NCBI RefSeq assembly: GCF_014837015.1
Contig: NZ_JACSPT010000011.1
Coordinates: 1-64,000, forward strand
Source: Acinetobacter pecorum
Lineage (GTDB): Bacteria > Pseudomonadota > Gammaproteobacteria > Pseudomonadales > Moraxellaceae
Length of the DNA stretch: 64,000 bases
Direction of reading: 5' to 3'
The notes under the pieces are model-generated. The model did not search any database, was not told the origin of the DNA, and worked only from the letters and a program-made list of their open reading frames with translations. Position 1 is the first letter of the stretch. The number at the start of each line of letters is the position of its first letter. Positions 45,750-54,734 of this stretch are shown here, one piece after another. The position numbers and the translations under genes were made by a program.

Positions 45750-47264
45750 ATGTTTAAGTGTTCATTACTGGTTGCAATGCTTGCAACTGTCACAGCCGCA
45801 CAAGCTGCTCCTTTAACGAAAGACAATGGTGCGCCAGTGGGGGATAACCAGAACTCGATCACTGCAGGTTCAAATGGTTCAGTGTTACTTCAAGATGTTC
45901 AATTGATTCAAAAATTACAACGTTTTGGTCGTGAACGTATTCCTGAGCGCGTGGTACATGCACGTGGTACGGGTGCCTATGGTGAGTTCGTCGCAACCAA
46001 AGACCTGTCTGATCTTACCCTTGCTTCATTATTTAAAGCCGGTACTAAAACTCCAGTTTTCTTACGTTTTTCTACCGTAATTCACGGTAAGGGTTCACCC
46101 GAAACCCTACGAGATCCGCACGGTTTTGCAGTGAAATTCTACACTCAGGAAGGCAACTGGGACTTGGTCGGTAACCAGACCCCGGTATTCTTTATCCGTG
46201 ATGCGATCAAATTCCCGGACTTCATTCATGCCATGAAGCCAAGCCCGGTGACGAATGTTCAAGATGCCAACCGCGTGTTTGACTTCCTGTCGAGCCAGCC
46301 ATGGGCCACCAACATGCTGACTTATGTGTATGGCAAGCAAGGTGTTCCAACCAGTTACCGCGAACAGGACGGTTTTGGGGTACACGCTTACAAACTGTAT
46401 AACGACAAAGGCGAATACAAATACGTGAAATTCAACTTCCGTTCAAAACAGGGCGTGAAGGGCTTGAACGTAAAAGAAGCGGCTGAGCAGCAAGGCAAAG
46501 ATTTCAACCACTTGACCAATGATCTTTATCACAACATCTATGCAGGTAATTTCCCGAAATGGGACCTGTACATTCAGGTGATTGATCCTAAAGACTTGGG
46601 CAAGTTTGATTTCGATCCGCTAGATCCAACCAAAATCTGGCCAACCGAGCTGGTGCCGGAAACCAAAGTCGGCACCTTGACCCTGAACCGTATGCCGAAG
46701 AACTTCTTCAACGAGACTGAACAGTCGGCATTTGCGCCAGGTAATCTGGTACCAGGTATCGAGCCGTCTGAAGACCGTCTGTTACAAGGTCGAATCTTCT
46801 CTTATTCAGATACCCAAATGTACCGTCTGGGTGCGAACCACCAGCAAATTCCGGTAAACCGTCCAGTGGTGAATGTGAACAACAATAACCAGGATGGCTA
46901 CATGAATATCTCTGAGCGTGACTCGGATGTGAACTATGAGCCAAGCCGTAAAGAGCCAAAAGCTGCCACTGAAAAAGCACGTGCAGTACAAACTCCTTTA
47001 ACTGGCCATGTTCAGCAGATCGGGACCAAAGAGCAGAACTTCAAGCAGGCAGGTGAGCTGTACCGTTCATATACGGCCAAGGAAAAAGATGACCTGATCA
47101 TGAACCTTGCTGCTGACCTTGGTAATGTCAAAGATTCAGAAACCAAGCACATCATGTTGTCTTATTTCTACAAGGCAGATGCGGACTACGGTACCCGCAT
47201 GACCAAGGCAGTGAACGGTAACCTGGCGACTGTTAAAGCCAAAGCTGCAAAATTAAAAGACTGA
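45750..47264 (+). CDS. exported monofunctional haem catalase
   Basis: Small-subunit catalase, about 504 residues, with a Sec signal peptide (MFKCSLLVAMLATVTAAQAA, cleavage after AQA) so likely periplasmic. Seen: RFGRERIPERVVHARGTGAY (catalytic His), FLRFSTVIHGKGSPETLRDP, HGFAVKFYTQEGNWDLVGNQ, FFIRDAIKFPDF and the haem-ligand block SYSDTQMYRLGANHQQIPVN (Tyr). Ankyrin gene follows, as with Pseudomonas katB-ankB. ATG at 45750 chosen; the longer frame would hide the signal peptide. Separated from the ankyrin gene by a strong hairpin. Confidence 0.92.
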   Translation: MFKCSLLVAMLATVTAAQAAPLTKDNGAPVGDNQNSITAGSNGSVLLQDVQLIQKLQRFGRERIPERVVHARGTGAYGEFVATKDLSDLTLASLFKAGTKTPVFLRFSTVIHGKGSPETLRDPHGFAVKFYTQEGNWDLVGNQTPVFFIRDAIKFPDFIHAMKPSPVTNVQDANRVFDFLSSQPWATNMLTYVYGKQGVPTSYREQDGFGVHAYKLYNDKGEYKYVKFNFRSKQGVKGLNVKEAAEQQGKDFNHLTNDLYHNIYAGNFPKWDLYIQVIDPKDLGKFDFDPLDPTKIWPTELVPETKVGTLTLNRMPKNFFNETEQSAFAPGNLVPGIEPSEDRLLQGRIFSYSDTQMYRLGANHQQIPVNRPVVNVNNNNQDGYMNISERDSDVNYEPSRKEPKAATEKARAVQTPLTGHVQQIGTKEQNFKQAGELYRSYTAKEKDDLIMNLAADLGNVKDSETKHIMLSYFYKADADYGTRMTKAVNGNLATVKAKAAKLKD

Positions 47265-47321
47265 TTTCGATTGGTCTTGAGGAACTGGTGATTAGGGCAT
47301 AGCGCATCACCTCCGAAAAGT

Positions 47322-47383
47322 CCTGTAAAACTCCAAACCTTTCCTGCACCCTAGGGGGAGTTTTACAGGCACTTCGTTTTTTA
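47322..47383 (+). terminator. hairpin between catalase and ankyrin gene
   Basis: Perfect 13-bp stem CCTGTAAAACTCC / GGAGTTTTACAGG with a 22-base loop; TTTTTT begins 6 bases later. Could be a terminator, attenuator or processing site that sets the catalase-to-ankyrin ratio. Confidence 0.6.
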
Positions 47384-47450
47384 TCTCATCTCAGGTGAAT
47401 TTGATCCTGAGTGACTGAAATTTTCTTTTCGATTTCTGTTGGAGTTCATC

Positions 47451-47981
47451 ATGAACGTTATGCCACACGCATTTTTAGCCAGTATTCTTGCCTTCAGTTC
47501 TATATTCGCAACGGCTGTTGAAGTGAAGAATGTCTCCCTTGCAAAAACAGCGGCAAGCATTCAGATGAACTCACAACAGGAATTGGTCAACCTGTTCTTT
47601 GCTGCGGCTAAAGTTGGCAATAGTGAAGTTATCAACGAATTTCTGAAACATGGCTTCCCGGTCGATGTACGCAATAAAGACGGTTATACGCCGCTGATGA
47701 TGGCGACTTATTATGGCCATCAGGAGATTGTCAGCAGTTTGCTTAAACATGGTGCTGACCGCTGTGCCCGGGACAATCGAGGCAATACGGCCTTAATGGG
47801 TGCCTTGTTTAAAATGGAATTTGCCATTGCCAAGCAGCTGCATCAGGCTGACTGTGATGCCCAGGCCCAGAAAACCGGGCAAAAGACTACTGCTGAGTTT
47901 GCCAATGTGATTGGTCAGGAAAAACAGTTACAGCAATTGATTCAGGAGCAGGAAAAAACCCAGGTCAAAACCCAGAAATAA
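47451..47981 (+). CDS. ankB: periplasmic ankyrin-repeat protein
   Basis: 176 residues: signal peptide (HAFLASILAFSSIFATAVEV), then about three ankyrin repeats (~45-140: LFFAAAKVGNSEVINEFLKH, DGYTPLMMATYYGHQEIVSS, and RGNTALMGALFKMEFAIAKQ) and a Gln/Lys-rich tail. In P. aeruginosa AnkB supports catalase KatB activity, and the neighbouring catalase here suggests the same. GGAG lies upstream of the ATG at 47451. Cellular target and mechanism are not shown by sequence. Confidence 0.88.
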   Translation: MNVMPHAFLASILAFSSIFATAVEVKNVSLAKTAASIQMNSQQELVNLFFAAAKVGNSEVINEFLKHGFPVDVRNKDGYTPLMMATYYGHQEIVSSLLKHGADRCARDNRGNTALMGALFKMEFAIAKQLHQADCDAQAQKTGQKTTAEFANVIGQEKQLQQLIQEQEKTQVKTQK

Positions 47982-48099
47982 GCCGGTTTATGTTGGGATA
48001 CTGTTGTTGAAAATCCGGCCGGCTGTACGTAAATCCTGCAATATTGCATGACTTTTTATGCTTTAATGCAAAGATAAGCACAGCGATATTCCTTTAGTT

Positions 48100-49305
48100 A
48101 TGGCTCCAATTATCCATTCTCTGTTAGATACTGACTTGTACAAATTCACCATGTTGCAAGTGGTCTTACACAAGTTTCCACAAACACATAGTGTCTACCA
48201 TTTCCGTTGTCGTAATCTGGAAGATACAGTGTATCCCCTGACGGATATTCTGGATGATCTGAACCATCAACTCGATCTGCTGTGCCAGCTTAAATTTAAA
48301 GAAGACGAATTACAGTATTTACGCAGTCTACGTTTTATCAAAAGTGACTTTGTTGACTATCTGGAACTGTTCCAGCTGAAACGCCGTTTTATCAAGGCCA
48401 GTATTGACAGTCAGGGGCGTCTGGATATTGTGATAGAAGGTCCGATGGTTCAGGCCATGATGTTCGAGATCTTTGTCCTTTCCATTGTCAATGAGTTGTA
48501 TTTCAGCCGGATTCGTACCCCCGAAGTGCTGGTTGAAGGTGAGCGCCGTTTAAAGGCTAAAGTGGAGCTGTTAAAACAGTATGCTGCCGCACAGGACCCA
48601 AATGATCCCCCATTTCTGGTATCGGACTTCGGTACCCGCCGTCGTTTCAGCTTTGCATGGCAGAAGCATGTGGTTGAAGAATTTAATAAAGCTGCGCCTT
48701 ATGTGTTCCGTGGTACCAGTAATGTACTGCTGGCCAAAGAGTTGGGCATTACTCCAATTGGCACCATGGCGCATGAATTTTTGCAAGCTTTTCAGGCACT
48801 GGATGTACGTTTGCGGAATTTCCAGAAAGCCGCACTGGAAACCTGGGTACAGGAATACCGTGGTGACCTGGGAATTGCCCTGACTGATGTGGTGGGAATG
48901 GATGCTTTCCTGCGTGACTTTGACCTGTACTTTGCCAAGCTGTTTGATGGCCTGCGTCATGACAGTGGTGATCCTTACGAATGGGGTGATAAAGCCTATG
49001 CCCACTATAAAAAGCTGAAAATAGACAGCAAAACCAAGATGCTGACTTTCAGTGATGGCCTGAATCTGGAAAAAGCCTGGAAATTACATCAATACTTTAA
49101 AGACCGTTTCCAGGTCAGTTTTGGAATCGGGACCAATCTGACCAATGATATGGGACAGACACCACTGAATATTGTCCTGAAACTGGTGGAATGCAACCGT
49201 CAGTCGGTGGCCAAGATTTCAGACAGTCCGGGCAAAACCATGACAGATAATGATACCTTCCTGGCCTATTTACGTCAGGTGTTTAGCGTTACAGAAACTG
49301 CTTAA
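48100..49305 (+). CDS. pncB: nicotinate phosphoribosyltransferase
   Basis: Couples nicotinate with PRPP to give NaMN in the Preiss-Handler route. 401 residues. Seen: [114 protein letters not shown] and [19 protein letters not shown]. Typical full length. Takes up the nicotinate released by PncA (39198). Confidence 0.96.
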   Translation: MAPIIHSLLDTDLYKFTMLQVVLHKFPQTHSVYHFRCRNLEDTVYPLTDILDDLNHQLDLLCQLKFKEDELQYLRSLRFIKSDFVDYLELFQLKRRFIKASIDSQGRLDIVIEGPMVQAMMFEIFVLSIVNELYFSRIRTPEVLVEGERRLKAKVELLKQYAAAQDPNDPPFLVSDFGTRRRFSFAWQKHVVEEFNKAAPYVFRGTSNVLLAKELGITPIGTMAHEFLQAFQALDVRLRNFQKAALETWVQEYRGDLGIALTDVVGMDAFLRDFDLYFAKLFDGLRHDSGDPYEWGDKAYAHYKKLKIDSKTKMLTFSDGLNLEKAWKLHQYFKDRFQVSFGIGTNLTNDMGQTPLNIVLKLVECNRQSVAKISDSPGKTMTDNDTFLAYLRQVFSVTETA

Positions 49306-49324
49306 CAGGGACACATTCTATTTA

Positions 49325-49355
49325 AAAACTGCTTCAGTATTGAGGCAGTTTTTTA
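49325..49355 (+). terminator. pncB terminator
   Basis: Stem AAACTGCTTCA / TGAGGCAGTTT with one T-G pair, then T-run. Confidence 0.85.
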
Positions 49356-49381
49356 TTTCTGAGTCAGCTTTTTCTACTTTT

Positions 49382-49404
49382 CCTTAGCTAAAATTATGCT
49401 AAGG
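49382..49404. promoter_or_regulatory. inverted repeat upstream of rhdA
   Basis: CCTTAGC-TAAAATTAT-GCTAAGG, a perfect 7-bp inverted repeat 78 bases upstream of rhdA. GCTAAGGATC is nearly repeated as GCTAAGATC at about 49444. Possible operator; unknown protein. Confidence 0.4.
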
Positions 49405-49481
49405 ATCTTGATAAAAATATCATAATTGAAAAAATGAGCTGTGCTAAGATCAGACAGATTTGACCGTGACGACACCTGATA

Positions 49482-50333
49482 ATGATGACAGCTTCAGCCT
49501 TGGATTTTGGCCTGCTGATTGAAGCAGAAGACCTGGTTCCGTATCTGGGACATGAGAAACTCAGAATTGTGGATTTAAGCCGGGCTTCGGTCTACGAGCA
49601 ATTGCATATTCCACATGCCCTACATTTAAAGCCTAAACTTCTGGTGCGCCAGGAAGAAACGGCGATGGGACTATTACCGGATACCGAAGGCTTACAGGCG
49701 CTCATCAATTATCTGAATATTTCTCCAGAACATCATGTCGTGGCTTATGATGATGAGGGCGGTGCATGGGCCGGACGTTTACTCTGGAACCTGCATTGTC
49801 TCGGCTTTGAAAATACCAGTTTACTCAATGGCGGGATTCATGCCTGGCTTGGTGCCAGTCTGCCTACTTCATCTGATCAGGAAACTGTTCAGCCGGTCGA
49901 GCATTTAGTTCAGGTACAACTCGAGCACAAGGCCCAATTCCAGATTGGCTATGAGGAATTAAGACAACAGGTTGAAAATGAAAATATTCAGCTCTGGGAT
50001 TGTCGTACAGAAGAAGAATATACCGGCCTGCGTCTGGCAGCGCGACGCGGTGGTCACATTCCAGGTGCACGTCATTTTGAGTGGAGTACTGCCCTTAACC
50101 GGCAAAATCATTTAAAATTACATCCTTTACCACGCACACAGCAGCGTCTGGAACAACTGGGTTTTGATTTGAATCAACCGGTTGTAGCGTATTGTCAGTC
50201 CCATCACCGTTCAGGTCTGGCTTATATTCTGGGCCGGTTATTGGGCTGGAATATCCGGGCCTATGATGGTGCGTGGAGTGAATGGGGCAACCGCCTCGAT
50301 AGTCCAATCGCTACAGGAGAGGTGCCATCTTGA
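49482..50333 (+). CDS. rhdA: two-domain rhodanese (thiosulfate sulfurtransferase)
   Basis: 283 residues with two rhodanese folds: the N-terminal inactive copy (~15-135; [39 protein letters not shown]) and the catalytic copy (~155-280; [30 protein letters not shown]) with active loop [14 protein letters not shown], whose Cys carries the persulfide. The loop is close to CQTHHRS of Azotobacter RhdA. It overlaps psd by 4 bases, as rhdA-psd in Pseudomonas. Involved in sulfane-sulfur handling and cyanide detoxification in relatives. An ATG at 49482 or 49485 is equally possible. Confidence 0.9.
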   Translation: MMTASALDFGLLIEAEDLVPYLGHEKLRIVDLSRASVYEQLHIPHALHLKPKLLVRQEETAMGLLPDTEGLQALINYLNISPEHHVVAYDDEGGAWAGRLLWNLHCLGFENTSLLNGGIHAWLGASLPTSSDQETVQPVEHLVQVQLEHKAQFQIGYEELRQQVENENIQLWDCRTEEEYTGLRLAARRGGHIPGARHFEWSTALNRQNHLKLHPLPRTQQRLEQLGFDLNQPVVAYCQSHHRSGLAYILGRLLGWNIRAYDGAWSEWGNRLDSPIATGEVPS

Positions 50334-51181
50334 GCATCACATCGCGTCTAAAACAACAACTGTTTATCCAGGCCCAAAAAGTGGTGCCGCAGCATCGCCT
50401 GTCACGTGTGGTGGGAAAAATAGCAGCCAGTGAAAATCCGATTGTAAAAACAGCGGTCATTACAGCATTCAAGACCAAATACGGGATTGATATGTCGATT
50501 GCTGAGCAAACTAATGCACTGAAGTTTAATTCATTTAATGACTTCTTTACCCGTGGTCTGAGAACAGGTGTACGTGCGGTAGATGCGGATTCAACTGCAA
50601 TTGTTTCTCCTGCGGATGGCGCGATTTCCCAACTGGGTAAAATTGAAAATGGCGATGTATTTCAGGCCAAAGGGCAGAAGTTCACTGTTGAAAATCTGAT
50701 TGCCGATCCGCAACTGGCCGAACCATTTAAAAATGGTGAATTCGCAACAGTGTATCTGTCACCACGTGACTATCACCGTGTACATATGCCATTTGCCGGA
50801 ACACTGACTGAAACCCTGTATGTACCGGGTGAACTGTTCTCGGTTAACCAGACGACAGCAGAAAACATTCCGGGCCTGTTTGCCCGTAATGAACGTATGG
50901 TCTGCCTATTTGATACAGAACTCGGCCGTATGGCAGTGGTATTGGTGGGTGCGATGATCGTTGCAGGGATTGAAACGGTTGCTACGGGTAAGGTGAAGCC
51001 TTCAGGACGAATCGAACTGAACCAGCATGATTTATTTCTGGAAAAAGGTGCTGAGCTGGGCCGTTTCTACCTCGGTTCAACCGCGATTATCCTGTTTGAA
51101 GAAAACAAAATGCATTGGGATGAGAAGTTTAAAGCCAATTCAACTGTATTGATGGGCGAAGCACTCGGGCATACGGTTTAA
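50330..51181 (+). CDS. psd: phosphatidylserine decarboxylase proenzyme
   Basis: Makes phosphatidylethanolamine in the inner membrane. 283 residues. Seen: [80 protein letters not shown], and the self-cleavage site [14 protein letters not shown], where LGST gives the pyruvoyl prosthetic group. Start overlaps the rhdA stop, so translation is coupled. Typical class I length. Confidence 0.95.
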   Translation: MSITSRLKQQLFIQAQKVVPQHRLSRVVGKIAASENPIVKTAVITAFKTKYGIDMSIAEQTNALKFNSFNDFFTRGLRTGVRAVDADSTAIVSPADGAISQLGKIENGDVFQAKGQKFTVENLIADPQLAEPFKNGEFATVYLSPRDYHRVHMPFAGTLTETLYVPGELFSVNQTTAENIPGLFARNERMVCLFDTELGRMAVVLVGAMIVAGIETVATGKVKPSGRIELNQHDLFLEKGAELGRFYLGSTAIILFEENKMHWDEKFKANSTVLMGEALGHTV

Positions 51182-51190
51182 AAATTTTAG

Positions 51191-51226
51191 CTTCCCTTTA
51201 TTAAAGGGAGGCTGGAGGAATTAAAT
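51191..51226. repeat. G-rich palindromic repeat, copy B
   Basis: CCCTTTA-T-TAAAGGG palindrome then GGCTGGAGGAATTAAAT. Same layout as copy A at 44991. Lies 10 bases behind the psd stop. Confidence 0.55.
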
Positions 51227-51250
51227 ATTTTCTAGTTTAGAATAAATAAA

Positions 51251-51286
51251 AATCCCCCTCAGTCCCCCTTTTGAAAAAGAGTGAGG
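51251..51286. repeat. G-rich palindromic repeat, copy C (inverted)
   Basis: Reverse-complement orientation: AATCCCCCTCAGTCCCCCTT then TTGAAAAAG; the other strand reads AAAAGGGGGACTGAGGGGG, matching the GGCTAGGGGAGG half of copy A. Only ~25 bases from copy B. Confidence 0.5.
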
Positions 51287-51289
51287 TTC

Positions 51290-51334
51290 CCTCTCCTTGT
51301 AGGAGATGAGCAGCACTGCTGCGCAAGGGAGAGG
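51290..51334. repeat. nested palindrome behind copy C
   Basis: Outer stem CCTCTCC / GGAGAGG and inner AGCAG-CA-CTGCT. Forms a cruciform-like unit directly beside copies B and C, just before the SPOR-gene terminator. Confidence 0.5.
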
Positions 51335-51337
51335 TTC

Positions 51338-51365
51338 AAAAAAAGCGCCATCAGGCGCTTTTTTA
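51338..51365 (-). terminator. terminator of the SPOR protein gene
   Basis: Stem AAAAAAAGCGCC / GGCGCTTTTTT around ATCA, strong both ways. Confidence 0.9.
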
Positions 51366-51375
51366 TTGTTAAGGT

Positions 51376-52020
51376 TTATCGTTTTACGACGATTGAATCG
51401 ATTCCGCTATTTTGCAAGGTTTGCTGCGCGATGATTGCAGCTTCTGCTGAATCGTAAGGACCAGAAACCACGCGATACCAGACTTTGCCATTTTCCACAC
51501 TGCGCACTACATCGGCAGATAAGCCATTAAGAATAATTTCTGCACGGCGAGCATCTGCCTGATCTGGGTCATCAAAACTGCGCACCTGCAGAATATAACT
51601 GGCCGGTGCGGCAACAGGAGCTTCACTGGCTTGCAGGCCAGGCTCAGTTGTGGTCGCCTCAGGTTCAGCCGCTTCAGGGCGGGGGGCTTCAACAATGACT
51701 ACCGTATCCTGCTTTTTGTTTTCAGGAACTGCCTGTTCAGGAATTGGCGTCACTTGCTGCTGTGGTAACAGGTCATAAAAACGGTAATCTTTGTTGGTGT
51801 CTTCTTCTTGGACAGATTCACTTGTTTGAGTCTTCGGTTTGACTGGTTCCCATGGCTTCCAGAGCATGAGCGCCATCAAAAAACTTAACACGATTAAAAT
51901 GATCACGAGTGTGCCGAGCCAGGTTGGAATAAGTGGCTTTTTAGGCTTATTCGGTCTTTCAGATACACCGCGCTGCGTTTTTCCAAACACTTGGGATTTT
52001 CCTCTTATTAATCGGGACAT
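51376..52020 (-). CDS. SPOR-domain (FtsN-like) membrane protein
   Basis: 214 residues: cytoplasmic basic N-terminus, one membrane helix (~32-52; LGTLVIILIVLSFLMALML), a Pro/Glu/Thr-rich periplasmic linker (~55-135) and a C-terminal SPOR domain (~140-213; SYILQVRSFDDPDQADARRA, VWYRVVSGPYDSAEAAIIAQ). SPOR binds denuded septal peptidoglycan, and this single-pass type behaves as FtsN-like division protein. Downstream of argS, the same neighbourhood as the FtsN-like gene in Pseudomonas. Confidence 0.85.
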   Translation of the reverse strand: MSRLIRGKSQVFGKTQRGVSERPNKPKKPLIPTWLGTLVIILIVLSFLMALMLWKPWEPVKPKTQTSESVQEEDTNKDYRFYDLLPQQQVTPIPEQAVPENKKQDTVVIVEAPRPEAAEPEATTTEPGLQASEAPVAAPASYILQVRSFDDPDQADARRAEIILNGLSADVVRSVENGKVWYRVVSGPYDSAEAAIIAQQTLQNSGIDSIVVKR

Positions 52021-52221
52021 ATAGAAAAGGCATAACAGCAGTTATGCCCCTACTATCATTTCATCCTATGTGATCAGGATCTAAAAGTCATCCTCTAGAT
52101 CATAAATCACACAGAATTTTAATTTTTCTGTATCTTCAAGCATATAGCTCAAATTAAAAAATTCTGCTTGGCAGATAAACGGTAATAAAACATGCTTTCA
52201 AGCTAAGATATTTAAGCTTAA

Positions 52222-52318
52222 GAGCATGCCAATTGCTTACATGCTCACTTCGAGCATAGCTCTCGTCTTGCGAGCGTGCTCACCTTCTTGCATTAATGTA
52301 AAAGCAGTGCTTTACATT
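52222..52318 (-). repeat. cluster of overlapping hairpins behind argS
   Basis: GAGCATG / CATGCTC (52222-52246) competes with ATGCTC-ACTTC-GAGCAT (52241-52257); then CTCG-TCTTG-CGAG (52262-52274), GAGCGTGCTC (52272-52281) and AATGTAAAAGC-AGT-GCTTTACATT (52294-52317), which spans the argS stop. None has a T-tract. Between argS and the SPOR gene. Confidence 0.5.
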
Positions 52319-54102
52319 GATTCAGGAGCAGACACACCTAAAAGCTCTAAACCATTACGTAATACCTGGCGAACATTCACAGATAACAATAAACGTGCCT
52401 GAGTCAACTCAGCATCATCACCCAGAACCTTATTGTCGTTGTACCAGCCATGGAACAGCGCAGCCAGTTCTTTCAGGTAATTACCAATCTGATGTGGTTC
52501 ATAACTGTTTGCAGCACGCACCACGATCTCCGGATACGCTGCCAGTTTTGCCAGGATTTCAGTTTCCGCTTCCAGCTCGAGTTTAGCTGCTAAACCACGC
52601 GCCACTGTCGCATCAAAGTTTACACCGATAGAGGCTGCCTTTTCTAACATACGGCAGATCCGGGCATGTGCATACTGGATGTAATACACTGCATTGTCCT
52701 TACTTTGTGACACGGCAAGATCCAGGTCAAAGTCGATGTGCTGTTCAGACTTGCGCATTACGTAGTAGAAACGTGCTGCATCATTACCGACTTCTTTACG
52801 CAGGTCACGCAAGGTCACGAACTGGCCTGAACGGGATGACATTTGTACCATCTCGCCACCGCGCCACAGGCTGACAAACTGAACTAAAAGTACAGTCAGT
52901 TTTTTCGAGTCATAACCCAGCGCATCAATGGCCGCTTTTACCCGGGAAATATAACCGTGGTGGTCTGAACCCCAGATATCAATAATATCGGTATAGCCAC
53001 GTTGCAACTTGTTCAGGTGGTAGGCAATGTCAGACGCGAAGTAGGTGGTCTGGCCATTACGGCGTTTCACCACGCGGTCTTTTTCATCACCGAATTCAGT
53101 CGACTTGAACCAGATGTTGCCATCTTTTTCGTACAGGAAACCGCGCTGATCCAGAGTTTGTAAGGCTTCTTCAATTTTTTCAGTGAGAGAAGCTTCGCTG
53201 AACCACTGGTTGAAAGTCACTCCGAACTCACCCAGATCGTCTTTAATGTCATCCAGAATGGCTTTTAAAGCAGCCTGATGGAAAACACGGTAGCCTTCAT
53301 TTAATAAGGTTTGTGAATTGAAGATCAGGCCATCGATATGCTTTTCTTTATCGCCAGAAACAACGACTTTATTGCCTTCAGCATCGGGCTCTGCAGCATA
53401 TTGCACATCTTCCGGTACATCTTTATAAACATCTGCAACAGGGCGGACATAGGCATCACCATCCTGGTCAATAATGCTTTGCGCGATTTCTTTAACGTAG
53501 TTGCCCTGGTAAGCATTTTTCGGAAAGACCAGTTCCTGACCGGTTAATTCTAAGTAACGCAGGTAAGTAGAAGTCGCCAGAATATCCATCTGACGGCCAG
53601 CGTCATTGACATAGTATTCACGGTCGACTTTGGCACCGGTTGCTTCAAGCAGATTCGCCACCGTCATACCATATGCAGCACCACGACCATGACCCACGTG
53701 CAGGCTAGAGGTTGGATTGGCAGAGACGAACTCAACCTGGATACGTTTGCCGGCATTGACCTGGGTACGACCATACGTTGCCTGTTGGGCCTGAATTTGA
53801 TCCAGAACAACAAAGCGCTGGTCGGCATTCAGAAAGAAGTTAATAAAACCGGGACCGGCAATTTCTGCCTTGCTGATATCTGCCACTTCAGGCAGGGCAG
53901 CAAGAATCTTTTCTGCTAAATCACGTGGCTTCATACCTGCAGCTTTCGACGCGATCATGGCAATATTCGACGCAAAGTCACCATGGCTTCGGTCTTTGGT
54001 ACGCGTCAAATTACTTGTATTATTCCAGTCAGATGGGAGTACGCCTTGTGCCTGTAGAGTGTGCACTGCATGATCGAGAGCTGCTTGTATTGCCGTATTC
54101 AT
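52312..54102 (-). CDS. argS: arginyl-tRNA synthetase
   Basis: Class I synthetase. About 596 residues. Seen: NTAIQAALDHAVHTL (N-terminal Add1), FVSANPTSSLHVGHGRGAAY (HIGH-type signature HVGH), VVKRRNGQTTYFASDIAYHL, WGSDHHGYISRVKAAIDALG, and C-terminal anticodon-binding part YNDNKVLG. No KMSKS is obvious, as usual for many ArgRS. The ATG at 54102 is chosen over a longer in-frame start. A hairpin cluster overlaps the stop codon. Confidence 0.96.
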   Translation of the reverse strand: MNTAIQAALDHAVHTLQAQGVLPSDWNNTSNLTRTKDRSHGDFASNIAMIASKAAGMKPRDLAEKILAALPEVADISKAEIAGPGFINFFLNADQRFVVLDQIQAQQATYGRTQVNAGKRIQVEFVSANPTSSLHVGHGRGAAYGMTVANLLEATGAKVDREYYVNDAGRQMDILATSTYLRYLELTGQELVFPKNAYQGNYVKEIAQSIIDQDGDAYVRPVADVYKDVPEDVQYAAEPDAEGNKVVVSGDKEKHIDGLIFNSQTLLNEGYRVFHQAALKAILDDIKDDLGEFGVTFNQWFSEASLTEKIEEALQTLDQRGFLYEKDGNIWFKSTEFGDEKDRVVKRRNGQTTYFASDIAYHLNKLQRGYTDIIDIWGSDHHGYISRVKAAIDALGYDSKKLTVLLVQFVSLWRGGEMVQMSSRSGQFVTLRDLRKEVGNDAARFYYVMRKSEQHIDFDLDLAVSQSKDNAVYYIQYAHARICRMLEKAASIGVNFDATVARGLAAKLELEAETEILAKLAAYPEIVVRAANSYEPHQIGNYLKELAALFHGWYNDNKVLGDDAELTQARLLLSVNVRQVLRNGLELLGVSAPESM

Positions 54103-54366
54103 AATCAGTCGAAAATAGAGATCGCAGAAAAACAGCAAATATAGCAAATTTCCGGCTGTTTAGGTAAAAGCATTTATGGAGAAGAAAAACTATACAATTA
54201 ACAGTCATAAATTTTCTAATTAAATCAATAGAGAATAACGGGATAAATCTCATGAAAATTGAATTAATATCAGGCAAAACTATCTAAATAAAAAAATCAC
54301 TCAGCCAAGTCTGAAGATTTGGCTTATATTGTGGGTAGTCGAAGAACAAACAAAAAAAGAGGCAGT

Positions 54367-54654
54367 ATGGCTTCACCACAACGTCCAACTATTATCGGGA
54401 ACATTCCTAAACTCCCTGCAAAATGGGCACTGATTATTGTGCCTTTTATCCTGTCCTGCCTGATGAGTGGCATTATTTCCATGATCAATATGCTGCGTAC
54501 CCTCGGCTGGACTGAAGGATTTATCGCGCTCTGGTTTCATAACTGGATGATTTCCTGGGCGATTGCTTTTCCAATTGTAGTGACTTTATTGCCGTTTGTA
54601 CGCAGATTTACCGGGCTACTGGTAGATATGTCCGGACCTCAGCCACCCAAATGA
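54367..54654 (+). CDS. DUF2798-family membrane protein
   Basis: 95 residues. Basic N-terminus, then two membrane helices (~20-40 and 55-80): ALIIVPFILSCLMSGIISMI and NWMISWAIAFPIVVTLLPFV, with RFTGLLV at the end. Matches the DUF2798 small membrane protein type. The ATG at 54367 has AGAGGCAG upstream. Function unknown. Convergent with the DUF445 gene. Confidence 0.75.
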   Translation: MASPQRPTIIGNIPKLPAKWALIIVPFILSCLMSGIISMINMLRTLGWTEGFIALWFHNWMISWAIAFPIVVTLLPFVRRFTGLLVDMSGPQPPK

Positions 54655-54734
54655 TCATTTTTAAATTTAATCGGGTGAGGAACAACTCTCTGACGACTTA
54701 AAAGCTGGGCTGTATGGGGCAAATAGCCTCACCT

